A DNA stretch of 64,000 nt, from NCBI GenBank assembly GCA_030248195.1, contig JASAND010022070.1, positions 1 through 64,000 on the forward strand, given 5' to 3'. Both the position numbers and the translations under genes were made by a program. How positions within the stretch are numbered: the stretch's first letter is position 1; every line of letters starts with the position of its first letter. A model generated the notes under the pieces. The model ran no database searches. It had not been told where the DNA came from and saw only the letters and a program-made list of their open reading frames with translations. Source of the DNA: Trissonchulus latispiculum. Lineage: Eukaryota > Nematoda > Enoplea > Enoplida > Ironidae. Positions 44,172 to 56,149 of the stretch are shown in pieces.

Positions 44172-44878
44172 GGGGGGGGTTCATTTTCGGGTCTTTTTTC
44201 GACTTTGTCCGATCTCGCAGATTTTCACATATTTTATTGTCCAAATGGTATATTTTGACGAGTTTTTAAAATTAAAGCCGTAACTCTTACGGTTGTCGAG
44301 TATTTTCACCTCAAAGCTGAGATTTCATGTGTTGAACATAGGAAATTTAAAAAATTGTCATTTTTCGCGTGCGCCAAAAACTCTTCCGACAAACGTTGAG
44401 GAATTTGGACAAATTATACATTAAAATAACGCTAAAATGTTAAGCTGCAGTACCCTGGAATTAGAATTTTAATTTAAGCCTTTAATATTTTTTAATTAAT
44501 TTTTGAATGATTAAAATTTAACACGACTTGAGCATCAAGTCAAATTTTAATAAATTAGAAATTAATTAAAAACGTTAAGGGCCTAAATTAAAATTCTAAT
44601 TCCAGGGCACCGCAGTTTAACATTTTAGCGTTATTTTAATGTATAATTTGTTCAGATTCATCAACGTTTGCCGGGAGATTTTTTAGCGCACGCGAAAAAG
44701 GAACAACTTTTTAAATTTCCTATGTTTAACACATGAAATTTCAACTTTGAGGTTAAATTACTCGACAACCGTAAGACTTATGACTGTAATTTTACCATTT
44801 GGACAATAAAATACGTGAAAATAAGCCAGATCGAAGAAAGTCGAAAAAATGACCCAAAAATGGACCCCCCCCCTCAAG
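44166..44878. mobile_element. 0.7-kb foldback (hairpin) element
   Basis: Nearly the entire length is an inverted repeat. The left arm starts CTTAAGGGGGGGGG then TTCATTTTCGGGTC; the right arm ends with the complement, GACCCAAAAATGGACC then CCCCCCTCAAG. The turn is at about 44525-44541 (GACTTGA-GCA-TCAAGTC). It abuts and shares CTTAAG with the element ending at 44171. Confidence 0.9.
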
Positions 44879-46073
44879 ATAACTGTTCAGCTTTAGGAAT
44901 CTAAAGGAGTCCGCGCAAACTATAGGACCTTTGCCAAAAAATGCTCACTTTCATAAATTGCCATAGAAATTTGACATATATTACGAAATCGCTAAATCTG
45001 ATCTTTTTTCATCAGCATTGACTCAAATGGTAGATCCTTATTTCTATGCATTCCGAAGGAAAAAAATTTTAAAAGAGGAACGCCTGCCCTTCTTTAAAAG
45101 CAAAAGCACTTGTCTGAGACATCATTGTCTCATTGCTGTTTCGGACAGAGGATCTATCCTAGTGCCTGTAGAGCAGGCGTTTTATTGGAATCAGGGTGAG
45201 GGACATGTGTTCACAATCGGATAATGATTTATCGAATTCTTGATTTTTCGTACAATTTTTGGGGTAAAGGATTAGTTTATTAAATTAAGTTAAATCAAAT
45301 TGCTCTGTCTTTGTATTAAAACAGCATTCAGACAAGCATGATCACTATTTGTTTTATTCGGTAGCTTAATATTGAAAGATAACAAGAAATAATACTTAGT
45401 ACATTAATTTAATTAATTAATTTAAGTTACGTTAATTTACCATGCAAAGCAATTGCAGCACAGACCAGAACGTTGATTAAGATATTAGCCATGTTAAATT
45501 ATTGTTGCGTAATACAGGGCTAAATGCAAAAAATCGTAACAAAATCCTTTACCCACCTACTTTTGGAAAATTGTGAATTCGAAAGTTTTCAGCACGCTAC
45601 CCATACAAAACCCTGCATATTGACTGAAAGAAAGACACCTAGATGTGCCACTGCAGCACCTGAGATCAGTTTGATTTATTCACTTACTATGTTGTGTTGT
45701 AAACACTATCAAGCGTTCATGATAACTAACAGTGTCAGTGTCACTAACTAAAAGTATGATAGGTTGAAGAGAAAATATGTTTAATAATAGTCTCCCTTAA
45801 TCTGTACCCGAAGGGAATTAGAATTAACTATTGTATTTCGTTCAAATAGCTGACCAAAACTGCCCATTGTCGTCTCGGTCTCGTGGTATAGTAGCTCTAT
45901 TGAAACCAAGTACAAGTCCAGTATTCTTCTATCAGAGATGGTGAACCAAGAAGAAACCAAGTACAAGCAAGACGGGAGGCGTCAGGCACCCTCGTACCCA
46001 CGAAACCTGGACCTAGAAGAGAGAAGGCAAGAGGGAGATTCAGCTTTTCATTCAGAATTGAAAGTAAAGAATT
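44879..46073. other. No gene recognised
   Basis: Short plus-strand frames at 45018-45224 and 45524-45751 have no family resemblance. ACCAAGTACAAG is duplicated at 45904 and 45956, in what may be the SINE body upstream of the tRNA-like head. Confidence 0.4.
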
Positions 46074-46146
46074 GGCCCAGCCGGGGGTCGAACCACGGCC
46101 CTTCTGATCTCGGGACTGACCTGCTAACCCACATCACTACAGGGCC
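46074..46146 (-). repeat. tRNA-derived SINE head, 73 bp
   Basis: The minus strand starts GGCCCTG and ends CTGGGCC, a 7-bp acceptor stem with one mismatch and tRNA-like spacing of 73 nt. It has the perfect B box GGTTCGACCCC. No convincing anticodon stem. A 16-nt piece, GAACCACGGCCCTTCT, recurs at 54520-54535. Confidence 0.7.
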
Positions 46147-46814
46147 ATCAGCTGAACTACCATATCAGGCTTATCAATCTTTCCTATGCCTGCTTCCCTT
46201 ACAGTATTACAAGCACATTGCAATATGCATTTGGTGAGGGCTTGTGGCTGATACGTGGCCTTCGGTACAAACTGGCCTATCGGGGCTAAAAAACAGATTG
46301 TCTGCAACTGATACAGTTGCTGGTTACGCTAAGTATAATTTAAGATTGCTTAAACACCGATTAAATAGCAGCTTTCAGGAAGACAGGATGTTTACGACGA
46401 GCTAATGCAATGAGTGGGCTGGATTGCATCTGATATTTGTTTGCAAATGGAAAAATGTTGTTTGCAGTTGATTAGGCATAAATCGGTAGCGTTTGGGAGA
46501 AGCTTAGCTACAGGACAAGCCTGATTAGGTTGTTTACGATAATAGTCTTTTATGCTTTTACTGAACTGAAGCTAAAAAACCAAAGCTGACCATTCGCCTG
46601 TTTATTTATATGAAGTCGAAGGCTTAGGTACCTTAGGTACTTAGGCTACCGAATATGTACCTAAAGTTTTCACAGCCATGTGATGACTCCCACACAAATG
46701 GATATTACACTTGTAAAAGGAAGTCGAAAAGGGTAATTTTAGCCATTTCCAATAATCTTACAGAAAATATAAAAAATATAGTGCTCATTTTCTGCAAGCT
46801 CTAGACTTGACATA

Positions 46815-47390
46815 CACTTATAGCGCAGAAAGAACCTACTGCGCTATCGGAGGCTCGTAAATCCAATTTTTTGATTTCGACATGTGATAACACAAAAACA
46901 GTTTTTGAACATGAATTTCTCGAAGTGTAGGAAAGCAGCAAAACGCGACCATTTGAGGCTTGAAAAGAAACGAGTTTCAGAATTCCATTTTTCTGAAATT
47001 GTTTAATGAATAAACAAGCTCTGTATTTAGAGAAAAATGTAAGTTTGGCTGATTTTGGGTAAAGTTTTCAAGCTTCGACGCTTAATTTCTACAGAACGGA
47101 AAAACCCAGAACCCTGAAACCTAGCCCTCGGTAAGTGTCCCAAAAATGCTCGTATAAAGACGCCTTTATGATTTTGAGAAAAATGCGTTTCGGACTGTTT
47201 ACTTGAGCTGAGAAAAATCCCATATTCAAAACAGCCTAGCTGTGATTTTCAAAATTAACATTTTCATTGCTGTGAATACCTTCGAGAATTAATTGTTATC
47301 CCTTAAACCCTTATGGAATCAAAGAATAACCCGGAGAGCGAAGTTGCATGTCTTGTTGACAGGATTTGAATGACTACAGTGTCCGCGTAA
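46815..47390 (-). mobile_element. Partial relative of the CTTAAGGTGCTGGTTCGG-family element
   Basis: Reverse similarity to the interior of 43.3-44.0 kb (TTTTTGAACATGAATTTCTCGAAGTGT; the CCTTATGGAATCAAAGAA and GCGAAGTTG stretches). It lies as an insertion relative to the compact copy at 31.5 kb. The ends are unclear. Confidence 0.55.
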
Positions 47391-47478
47391 GGCGTCAACG
47401 TCAATTGTATGTTTATTGAGCCTGAATGTCAATGTAAACCCTTAACGCCTGTTAAGTTTATCTTGCCTACTGTATTGT

Positions 47479-48562
47479 CAGAGATGAAACCGGGTCACCG
47501 GGTCAGTTCGGGTCACTATGTGGACCGGGTCACCGGGTCAGGAGCTCTGACCCGGTCTTGACCCGGTATTTTTGATTGGAGGAAAAGTTTTTGCTGCTAT
47601 AGGATATTTTTCAAAGTTTACCAATTTTTGCCAACTGAAAACAATTTACTGAACAATTACTCAAAAACTAGCAATAGAAATATTCTTAACTTAATCGTGT
47701 AGTCTTTAAAGTGACCTCATAATATTTGTACTGTCCTGTGATCTTCGAAACTACAATGATTGCGTTGAATCTTAACTAGAAAATGAAAACTATTACATGG
47801 GCCCTGAGAGTCTGAAATCTTAACTTTAAAATCTAAAATTCTCTATGGTCCATCTACTGTAAGTGATTTATCGCTGCTGCTATTATTTTTGGAGGGAGAG
47901 GGTCCGACTGTGGGTGTCAAATCTCGGTAAGAAGGGAAAACAAGCAGAACTCTCAGCAGTCAGAACAACAGCAGTCAGAACAACACTCAGCAAAACAAGG
48001 TTTACAAATTCTGAGTTTTACTTTGCATGTTTTGCAATTGTTATGGCTTACTATATATCTTCAGGAACCAATTGTGATTGATTTTATTTCATATTCTCTG
48101 AATCCTAGCCATACGAAAAAATATTTCCAAGGAATTTCCGCTGAGTGAAACTTCAATTATACAACTAAATGAAATATTTTACTAAAATATATAAGGATAA
48201 AACAGAAAAGTGCTAATGTTATGATTAGAATTAGATGATGTTATGACATTGGCAAAGTATTTTGTTCCAATTTGTTTTATTCAAAAGCTATGTAGTTTAC
48301 TTCACATTATTGAGTGCAAATTCGTGCAAATCGTTTTGATTTTTCCGGCTTACTTACAATATTCACTTTCTAATGCTACTACTTTAAAGAAAGCAAAACT
48401 TTTGCCCAACTTGATATTTTAGTCGTAAAAAATGTCCAAAATGGTAAAAAACACTCACCGCACCGCAATAAAGTATTTTTAATTTTTTTTGCAAGCTTAA
48501 ACCTGAATTTTCAAAAATACCGGGTCACCGGGTCAGTAAATAGTGACCCGGTTTCATCTCTG
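47479..48562. mobile_element. hAT-like non-autonomous transposon 3
   Basis: TIR CAGAGATGAAACCGGGTCAC at 47479 is inverted at 48543-48562. The 8-bp target duplication TGTATTGT is exact (47471-47478 and 48563-48570). Subterminal repeats are ACCGGGTCACCGGGTCA. The compact duplicate at about 31632 keeps a single TGTATTGT followed by CACCCCAGG, i.e. the unoccupied site. No transposase. Confidence 0.92.
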
Positions 48563-48774
48563 TGTATTGTCACCCCAGGGTTGCCTAGCGGTACTTCTTT
48601 GGAATTTCACTATTGATAACATGGCTTTATCTTTCGGTTTTGGTTTACCGACCGGTACGGACTGTAGCCACCATATCTGTCTGGGTTGGGAAGGGCTCGT
48701 TTTAGCCCTGTGCCCGACTCGCAATAACCTGGCACAACCTAGAAGGACAATTAAGATGATAGCTGCTTTGGAGA

Positions 48775-48896
<122 letters not shown>

Positions 48897-49122
48897 CCTC
48901 AAGTTTCCGTTCTTAGTACACAATTTCTGACATGAAAGCCAACAGAAATTCCTGGCATGTAGCATATTCCGGATAGTGTGGGGAAGCTGCTACAAGATTA
49001 TGCAAATTAGGTTGAAATTGCCAGGTTGACCATAATCTTAGATAGTTTGTTCGTCATAAGTTCACACTCTTTGCAGTTTCCGCTGCAGTTTGCACGTTAG
49101 AGTTTAAACTTATCCTACTATC

Positions 49123-49186
49123 ATGAAGGTGCTCGCTTTGTGTCTTTTATTTCTGGCAGTTCTGGAATTCTCGCGGTGCAGTCCAG
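49123..49186 (+). CDS. First exon: signal peptide of a secreted protein
   Basis: ATG at 49123 opens 21 codons reading MKVLALCLLFLAVLEFSRCS-P. This is a textbook signal peptide (basic n-region, Leu-rich core, small residues before a likely cleavage at Ser/Cys). It ends with CAG before GTGAGC. It sits just beyond the end of the duplicated upstream segment shared with 31.3-31.96 kb. The downstream exons are not certain; a phase-compatible one may start at 49263. Confidence 0.6.
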
Positions 49187-49262
49187 GTGAGCAATTGTTA
49201 TAATTAACTTTATTTGGATGAAGTATTAGTAATTGGTGGTTCTATGTCTAAAATTGTTTCAG

Positions 49263-49447
49263 GTTTGATTGTTGACAGTTGTACAATTTTAAAATTTCAC
49301 GATAGGTCAACGTATATACGTTATAAAGGTCAACTTTATGCCATAATCATAGTTAGAGGGGGTCGAGCGCGTCTTGGATTTCACACTCTGCGCGCAAAAT
49401 TGGAGAAACCTCACTCTGAAAATGGCAAAACCGACCAAAATCTGTAA
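49263..49447 (+). CDS. Possible second exon of the signal-peptide gene
   Basis: After AAATTGTTTCAG the frame that continues the signal peptide (G+GT) stays open to a stop at 49447, giving ~61 residues (IVDSCTILKFHD... basic). Composition is not convincing and no family is recognised; an internal GTCAAC donor is also possible. Confidence 0.3.
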
Positions 49448-50265
49448 TCTGACATTTCATTGTGATCGCCGTCGATTTCTCTGGAGAGAGGATAGAGTAA
49501 CAACCTTGTTTCCCCGAAACTTACTGTGCAATAATATGAAAACTGACCGTTCTAGCACATTTTAATAGCCTCCGTCATTTATTAAGGTTAACTTCTGCTA
49601 CCTATGTAGTTGGTTGTGATCAACCCCAGTCTGTCACCATTACCAAAGTTACCAAGGCACTAGCATTGTCCCAGGCACTGAAACTGAAACCGAAACTAGG
49701 TTTCAGGTTGTACAGGTTTCTGTTTCAGTCATTGAGACTGAAACTTATGCTGAAACTATTTTGGGAGGAGACCTGAAACTGAAATTATTATAGGCCGTCG
49801 ACTGAAACTGAAATTGAGCAAAAACTGAAACTCGGACCTGACTAGTTTCCGTCTTTACTCAAAACATGAATACTTGAAGGTGCTAGGCAGCGTTTTTGTG
49901 GACAACACTTCACTTGTGGACAACCAACACTTCGCAGTGGAAGCCTAAATAATCATTAATTTTATTCCGCTGGAGCGGAATTTATTCCCCGGGTTTGTTG
50001 TAATGCAATGTATGTACGTATGTATGCAATGTATACAATGTATGTGTATGTATGTATGTAATGCATGTATGCTGTTGAAATTCCCGAATGCCTCCTCTAT
50101 CTTTAGCACATGGGCTAGTATTTGTATTTTTTAGAGTCAACTGTAAACGAAAAAGCAGCGGTGTCAGCTTTTGGAAAAATTGTATCGAAATCTGTTCCTG
50201 ACGTTTCATTGAGTTTTATGGTATAGATCTTCTGAAATTAAGCAATACGCCCTGGAAATTAAATA
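49448..50265. other. No gene; CTGAAA tract and duplicated piece
   Basis: 49675-49860 is a degenerate CTGAAA/CTGAAACTGAAA tract. 49850-49955 matches 32200-32310. TTCCGCTGGAGCGGAA at 49965 is a palindrome like the one near 11103. A GTATGTATG repeat lies at 50010-50065. Confidence 0.6.
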
Positions 50266-51438
50266 CTAAAGTCTGACCAAAAATTCTTGGAACCGAAATA
50301 TGAGCGGCTGTCCTGAGTTATCATTTAAAGGTAGCCTATATAATGTATATATTTTTCGAATCCTCAGGAAGTCGAGATTTCGAAAATCCGCAAAAATCCT
50401 AAATTCCGGATTTCATTCACGGAAAATTTAAAATTTTTAGTTTTTCGCCCAATTTTTACCGCAATCAAAATTTGGTTCTGACAGTCGAATAGGCCTGGTC
50501 CCGCTACACATTTTTGCTCTTAGAAGCTTTTTCACGAAAATGCACACAATTTCCGGAATTCCGGGTTTTCAAAATTACCGGATTTTAAAAATTTCCTCCA
50601 ATACCCACAAGATGGGTATCATTCGAAAGCTCTTATCTTGCTGAACAACTTTTGTAATAGAACGAACTCGTGAAAATACACTCAATTCCCTGAATTCGCG
50701 AAAACCGGATTTTCCGGATTTTAAAAATTTTCTCCAATACCCACAATATGGGTATCATTCGAGAGCTCTTGATGAGCTGAGCAACTCTTGTAATAGAACC
50801 AACTTGCAGAAATGAGCCCAGTTCTCGGAATTCACAAAAAACTTCCAAGCTAGAGTGAAATCCGGAATTCATAAATCCCGGGATTTAGGTGCATTTTCAG
50901 ACATTGGTTCTATTAGAAGATTTGTTCAGCTCATCGAGAGCTCTCGAATGATACCCATATTGTGGGTATTGGAGAAAATTTTTAAAATCCGGAAAATCCG
51001 GTTTTCGCGAATTCCGGGAATTGAGTGCATTCTCACGAGTTCGTTCTATTAGAAAAGTTGTTCAGCACGATAAGAGCTTTCGAATGATACTCATCTTGTG
51101 GGTATTGGAGGAAAGTTTTATAATCCAGTAATTTTGAAAACCCGGAATTCCGGAAATTGGGTGCATTTTTGTGAAAAGCTTCTAAGAGCAAAAATGTGTA
51201 GCGGGACCTGGCCTATTCGACTGTCAGAACCAAATTTTGATTGCGATAAAAATTGGGCGAAAACATAAAATTTTAAATTTTCCGTGAATGAAATCCGGAA
51301 TTTCGGATTTTTTCGGATTTTCCAAATCTCGGCTTCCTGAGGATTCGAAAAATATATACATTATATAGGCTACCTTCAAATGATAACTCAGGACAGCCTC
51401 TCACATTTCGGTTCCAAGAATTTTTGGTCAGACTTTAG
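50266..51438. mobile_element. 1.17-kb foldback element A
   Basis: CTAAAGTCTGACCAAAAATT at the left end is matched by its complement at the right end (51438). The arms, ~550 bp each, are near-identical inverted copies, with a spacer at about 50.81-50.90 kb. The sequence is rich in ATTTCCGGATTTT motifs. No protein. Confidence 0.9.
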
Positions 51439-52395
51439 ATAGATACTAAAAATACAAGGATCTTTAATCATTCTGTCCTAAAATTTTTATGCTTGCAAAC
51501 TCGGCTTTCATCATAAAGATTTCTTGTCTGCAACAGTTTTTGTAGTTGGCCAACCGGCACGTTGGATCTAAAGCACATATAATTGCAGTACCTATTAGAG
51601 CATTCAATGTCTTGACCTGTCTGTACACTGTTTGTTCTGAACAACTCCAGCCAGTTTAGTTTATCGCGTTACTTTACCAAGTCAAACTGTGTTCCACCAA
51701 CACCATTCTACAATGTTGGCCACATGTAAACTGTGACTGTAAAATAGTTTGCTGACTCTATACGCTCCCAGAAGGCTTCTTGAGCTTATTCATAAATTTT
51801 CAGCACTTAAAAATGCATGCTAGTGTAAAATAACACTTCAGGAATTGTCGATTTTGAAATTCGAATATTCGCACATTTCGCGAATTATTCGAATAATTCG
51901 AATTATACGCGAATTTGGAATACTACGAATGATCAGCGAATTATTCGAATAGTACCTCACGAATTGTGACGAATATTCGAATACTAGTTTTTCTATTCGC
52001 GCCCATGTTTACTGGAAATCATATACTCGGCAGTAGTTTATCGAGTAAAGTTTCACAGACAAATTACAGTAATAACTGGCAGAATCGCATAAATGACTTT
52101 GACATTAGCAGACGATTAATACTAATACACTCATCCTGTAAAAAAATAGAGATTAGTTAGTTATTTAGTTAGCAGCTGAACGTGGCCCAATTTTGTTTTA
52201 ATTTAGCTTTGTGAAAACCTGGTATTGGGAACGACCTGAAAAACCATTACAACAAAAGTTGAAACAGTGCAGTGGTTAAGACACTCGGCTAGCATCGCTA
52301 TAACGAGAGTTCGACTCACAGTTGGAAATTTTTTTAAATTTCACAAAGAAGGTTAAGGTCTGAGGCAGAAGATATACGGGCATACATTCCTCTTT
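51439..52395. other. No gene; TTCGAA-rich tract and a SINE head
   Basis: 51850-51985 is dense in ATTCGAAT/CGAATATTCG motifs, each palindromic. A tRNA-like SINE head follows at 52259-52322. No coding sequence recognised. Confidence 0.6.
52259..52322 (+). repeat. tRNA-derived SINE head
   Basis: GTGCAGTGGTTAAGAC (A-box-like) followed 30 nt later by GAGTTCGACTC (B-box-like), then AAATTTTTTTAAATTT. It is too short and too degenerate to be a tRNA gene. Confidence 0.6.
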
Positions 52396-53852
52396 TGAAG
52401 TCTGACCAAGAAATGTAGAGAGCGAAATTTTGTTTTTGTTTATACTGATTTAGCGGTACATTTTTACTGCTGCAATGTATACATTTTCTGAACCGTCATG
52501 GCATGAACTTTCCTTTGGTTGAAAAACAAATTTGAAAAAATTAAAATTCATCAAAAGAAGCCGATTTTTAGGTTTTGAAAGATCAGTAGATGCCAGGAGC
52601 TAGCCGTTTGATGGAAAATTAGCCCATGTCCCAAAGATATTGTATCGCAAATATCAGCTAATTTCGTCAAAAATTGTTATTATTATTATTAAGTCAAAAA
52701 GTTATTCGATTTTCAAAATACTTTGATCCTTGCCGCTTTTCCAACTTTGACTGGCTATTCCTCGCGATTCACTCCATGGAGAAATTTTTCAATTGGATTT
52801 TCAGGACCGCCTATGTGTCAGCTTTCATGTGATCTATTTGGTTTTTCAAAATGTGAAAATTGGTTTTTTCGAAAAATACCAATTTTTGACCCAAAATTTT
52901 GACAAAGCGAATCTAGCAAGAGTGAGTAAAAATAGCATAATGAAAATTTTAATCTGCGCTGAATCCAACGATATAAAGTTTTCGTGGCTACTGCTTACAT
53001 TACCCCCGCAATGAATTTTTAAACAATTTCCCTGTTTCAGCTGATTTTTGACAAGTTGTGCTATGTCGCATTGATTTGCCGCAACCAGTGTAAAATAGCC
53101 AAAAACCAGCTAAAAAGGGAAGTTGTTTAAAAATTCGCTGCGATGGCCATATAAGTCGTAGGCACGCAAACTTTATATCGTTCGATTCAGCGCAGATTAA
53201 AATTTTTCATTATGCTATTTTCACTCACGCTTGTTAGATTCGCATTGCCGAAATTTTGGGTCAAAAAGTGGTATTTGTCGAATAAGTCGACTTTCAAATT
53301 TTGAAAAACCACATAGATCACATGAAAGCTGACACATAGACACACACTCTTGCTAGATTCGCTTTGTCGAAATTTTGGGTCAAAAATTGGTATTTTTCGA
53401 AAAAACCAATTTTTACATTTTGAAAAACCAAATAGATCACATGAGAGCTGACACATAGGCGGTCCTGAAAATCCAATTGAAAAATTTTCCATGGAGTGAG
53501 TCGCGAGTAATAGCCAGTCAAAGTTGGAAAAGCGGCAAAGATCAAAGTATTTTGAAAATCGAATAACTTTCGCAATTTTTGACGAAATTAGCTGATATTT
53601 GCGATACAATATCTTTGGGACATGGGCTAATTTTCCACCAAACGGCTAGCTCCTGGCATTTACTGATCTTTCAAAACCGAAAAAATCGGCTTCTTTTGAA
53701 GAATTTTAATTTTTTTTAAATTTTTTCTTAACCAAAGGAAAGTTCATGCCATGACGATTCAGAAAATATATGCATCGCTGCAGCAAAAATGTACCGCTAA
53801 ATCAGTATAAACAAAATATTTTCGCTCCCTACACTTTTTGGTCAGACTTTAG
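52396..53852. mobile_element. 1.46-kb foldback element B
   Basis: The ends AAGTCTGACCAAGAAATGTA and the complement ending at 53852 share AAGTCTGACCAA with foldback A. The arms are long inverted copies. The right arm contains a ~120-bp tandem duplication (53215-53335 and 53336-53460), present once in the left arm (about 52795-52925). Confidence 0.88.
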
Positions 53853-55820
53853 TTCAGGTAATGGCATATATGGCATAATCAAGATCTTCAACTTTGCTAC
53901 TGTGAACGTTGACTGTGAGAATGCTTTACCGCTTTACAAAGTCTTAGCAACACCAAAACTTTGGGACGTTTCGCAAAGAATAGTGTATAGTTTTTCTTGT
54001 GTGCTAAAGTTTATATACCTACAGTCAGAAGAATCCTTCTTAAAATATATACGTTTTCTTGGGAACAGATGGCGGACTTAGTAGACTGCAAAATTTGCAT
54101 TCGGAAATCTTTCGTTTATAATATCTCGAGAGCTCAACAGCGGAATAATGCCCATTTTAGGGGCGATCTTGTTTTTATTTCTGACGGATAGAAACAGCCC
54201 TTTTTGAGTGAACTGAAACTATTTTCTTTCACCGGTTGAAACTGACACTGAAAATGAAACTATCTTGGACTGCAGACTGAAACTAAAGCTGAAACTAAGA
54301 TCGTTCACTCAAACAACGCTACACGATGCACTCTTGGTGCAAGAAAACTGTTAGAGTACTGATAACGTTGTTGGAAAATTTCCAAAATGCAAAAATATCC
54401 ATGCAAAATACCTTTTATCTGGACAAAAATGCCTTGGTTTGACTGGATTAGATGGGTTTTATGGAAAGCACCCAGCTGCAAATCCCAATAAAGGTAAAAC
54501 AGTTCTCAGACCAAGAACTGAACCACGGCCCTTCTATGTACAGCTATCATTTTATTTCAGTTAAAGAAAAATGAATTTTAAAGTAAGAAATTCTGAATTT
54601 CAAGAAAAGAAAAAGAAAGTTTCATTGTATTGCTTTCATAACATTCTGACAGCTGATATGCTCTTGTTGTTTGAGAGTGACCTTTGCCCAACTCTTTACC
54701 ACTAGACTAGCACAAGCACAAATTGACAGCTGCGTTTCTTCAAAGTCGGCAATCAAGGTTTTATCAGTGAACTGTCACAGAAAACGAGTAGTTGTCGCTA
54801 TTGCCTCTAATATTTGATGCATACATTTAAATGAAAGAAAATGTAAAGAAAATTTTTCTTTCATTAGATCAAACCCAATCGATACTACTGGATCTGGGGA
54901 ACGGTGTGATTGTGCAGGGATCTCCCTTGGTCTCCTCAGAAAACTCAGACTCAAATCAGCCACAGCAAGATAGACCCTATTAACGGACACCTGTTTAGTT
55001 GATATTTAGTTGAGCGTTTGTAGATGACAAAATAGTGTTTGGGTATCGTAGAATGATTTAGTTTTGTTACAGTAAAGGGATATCCCGTTTTGTCAGAAGT
55101 TGCGAAAACATATCTGTTAAGGTTACGGTAGCGTATCATTTGAGACGCGAGGCTCTAATCATCATTCATGTATTGTGATCCTTCAGTTCAGTCTAAACTG
55201 AAACTGAAATCTAAACTGATTTGAGAAGTGAAATAAAACTGAAACTATTTCGGACTGTCACCTAAACTGAAACTAATATGGCAGCTGCAGCTTTGAACCA
55301 GACTGTCTCTGTCACTGTTTGATTTCGAACTCCAACATTTTGTCTTGTTTTTGAGAAGCTCTACCTATATTTCGCTTGAAAATGAGCGATATCTATATCT
55401 GTGACTATCGATTTTGGACCAAAGCCAACCATCACCCTAAAATGGGGGAATATTCTAGTATCGTAAACGAAAACTTCGGAAAGGTGGCAATCTTTCAACA
55501 AAAATTAACAGTATTTGTAATACGTTTTCGGATTATCATGGACGTATATATAGTATTATTTGCTTGAAAATTATAAAGTAAATAAAATAAATAAATATAT
55601 TATAAGTAAAATAAAGTAGCTGCACTTTATACAAATTTAGTTTAGTTTTTACTCTTAATTTTATCTTTAGTTTTCCATCTATTTCTATAATATTTCAGGA
55701 GTACTTCTTTCCTGTAGCGAAAACCGTGGGTAATTTCAAAGAGAATCCCCATCGCGGAAAATTCTTACAAATTTACCTTTCTTCGTTAAAATTTGGTATG
55801 GCTACGTTTTCGACCACTTT
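53853..55820. other. No gene; duplicated piece and CTGAAA tracts
   Basis: 54178-54310 matches 32310-32440. A CTGAAA tract is at 55190-55290. A SINE fragment is at 54520-54535. Nothing coding is recognised. Confidence 0.5.
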
Positions 55821-55975
55821 GGGCCTTTTCAGGAAAGGGTAGAGTAGAGTTAAAATTAACTCGATTCTTTTCATGAAAGAGATAAAAGAAGAAAAGTCAA
55901 GCTTGAGCTGAGTTAGAACGAGTTAAATCAGTTCATTTTAACTCTACTCTACTCTACCATTTCCTGAAAAGGCCC
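55821..55975. mobile_element. Small hairpin MITE
   Basis: GGGCCTTTTCAGGAAAGGGT followed by AGAGTAGAGTTAAAAT on the left returns inverted at 55936-55975 with few changes, leaving a ~75-nt centre. Total about 155 bp. Confidence 0.8.
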
Positions 55976-56149
55976 TTTGACTTCAAGTATAAAATTTTAC
56001 TATGTGAAGTGTGTGAAGTTAACACTGCAGTATACTGAGTGCTCTTACTGTATCTTTTGTTGAATATTTGACACACAGAATTAGCATCGAAAACAGTTGA
56101 CGTCATAGGTCAAATTCGGAACATAGAGAAACAATCAATTATTTTAATT

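Noticed and set aside
45938..46237. 99-residue ORF with RGSNHGPSDL
   Set aside because: This is the translated tRNA-like head of a SINE, a well-known spurious protein pattern.
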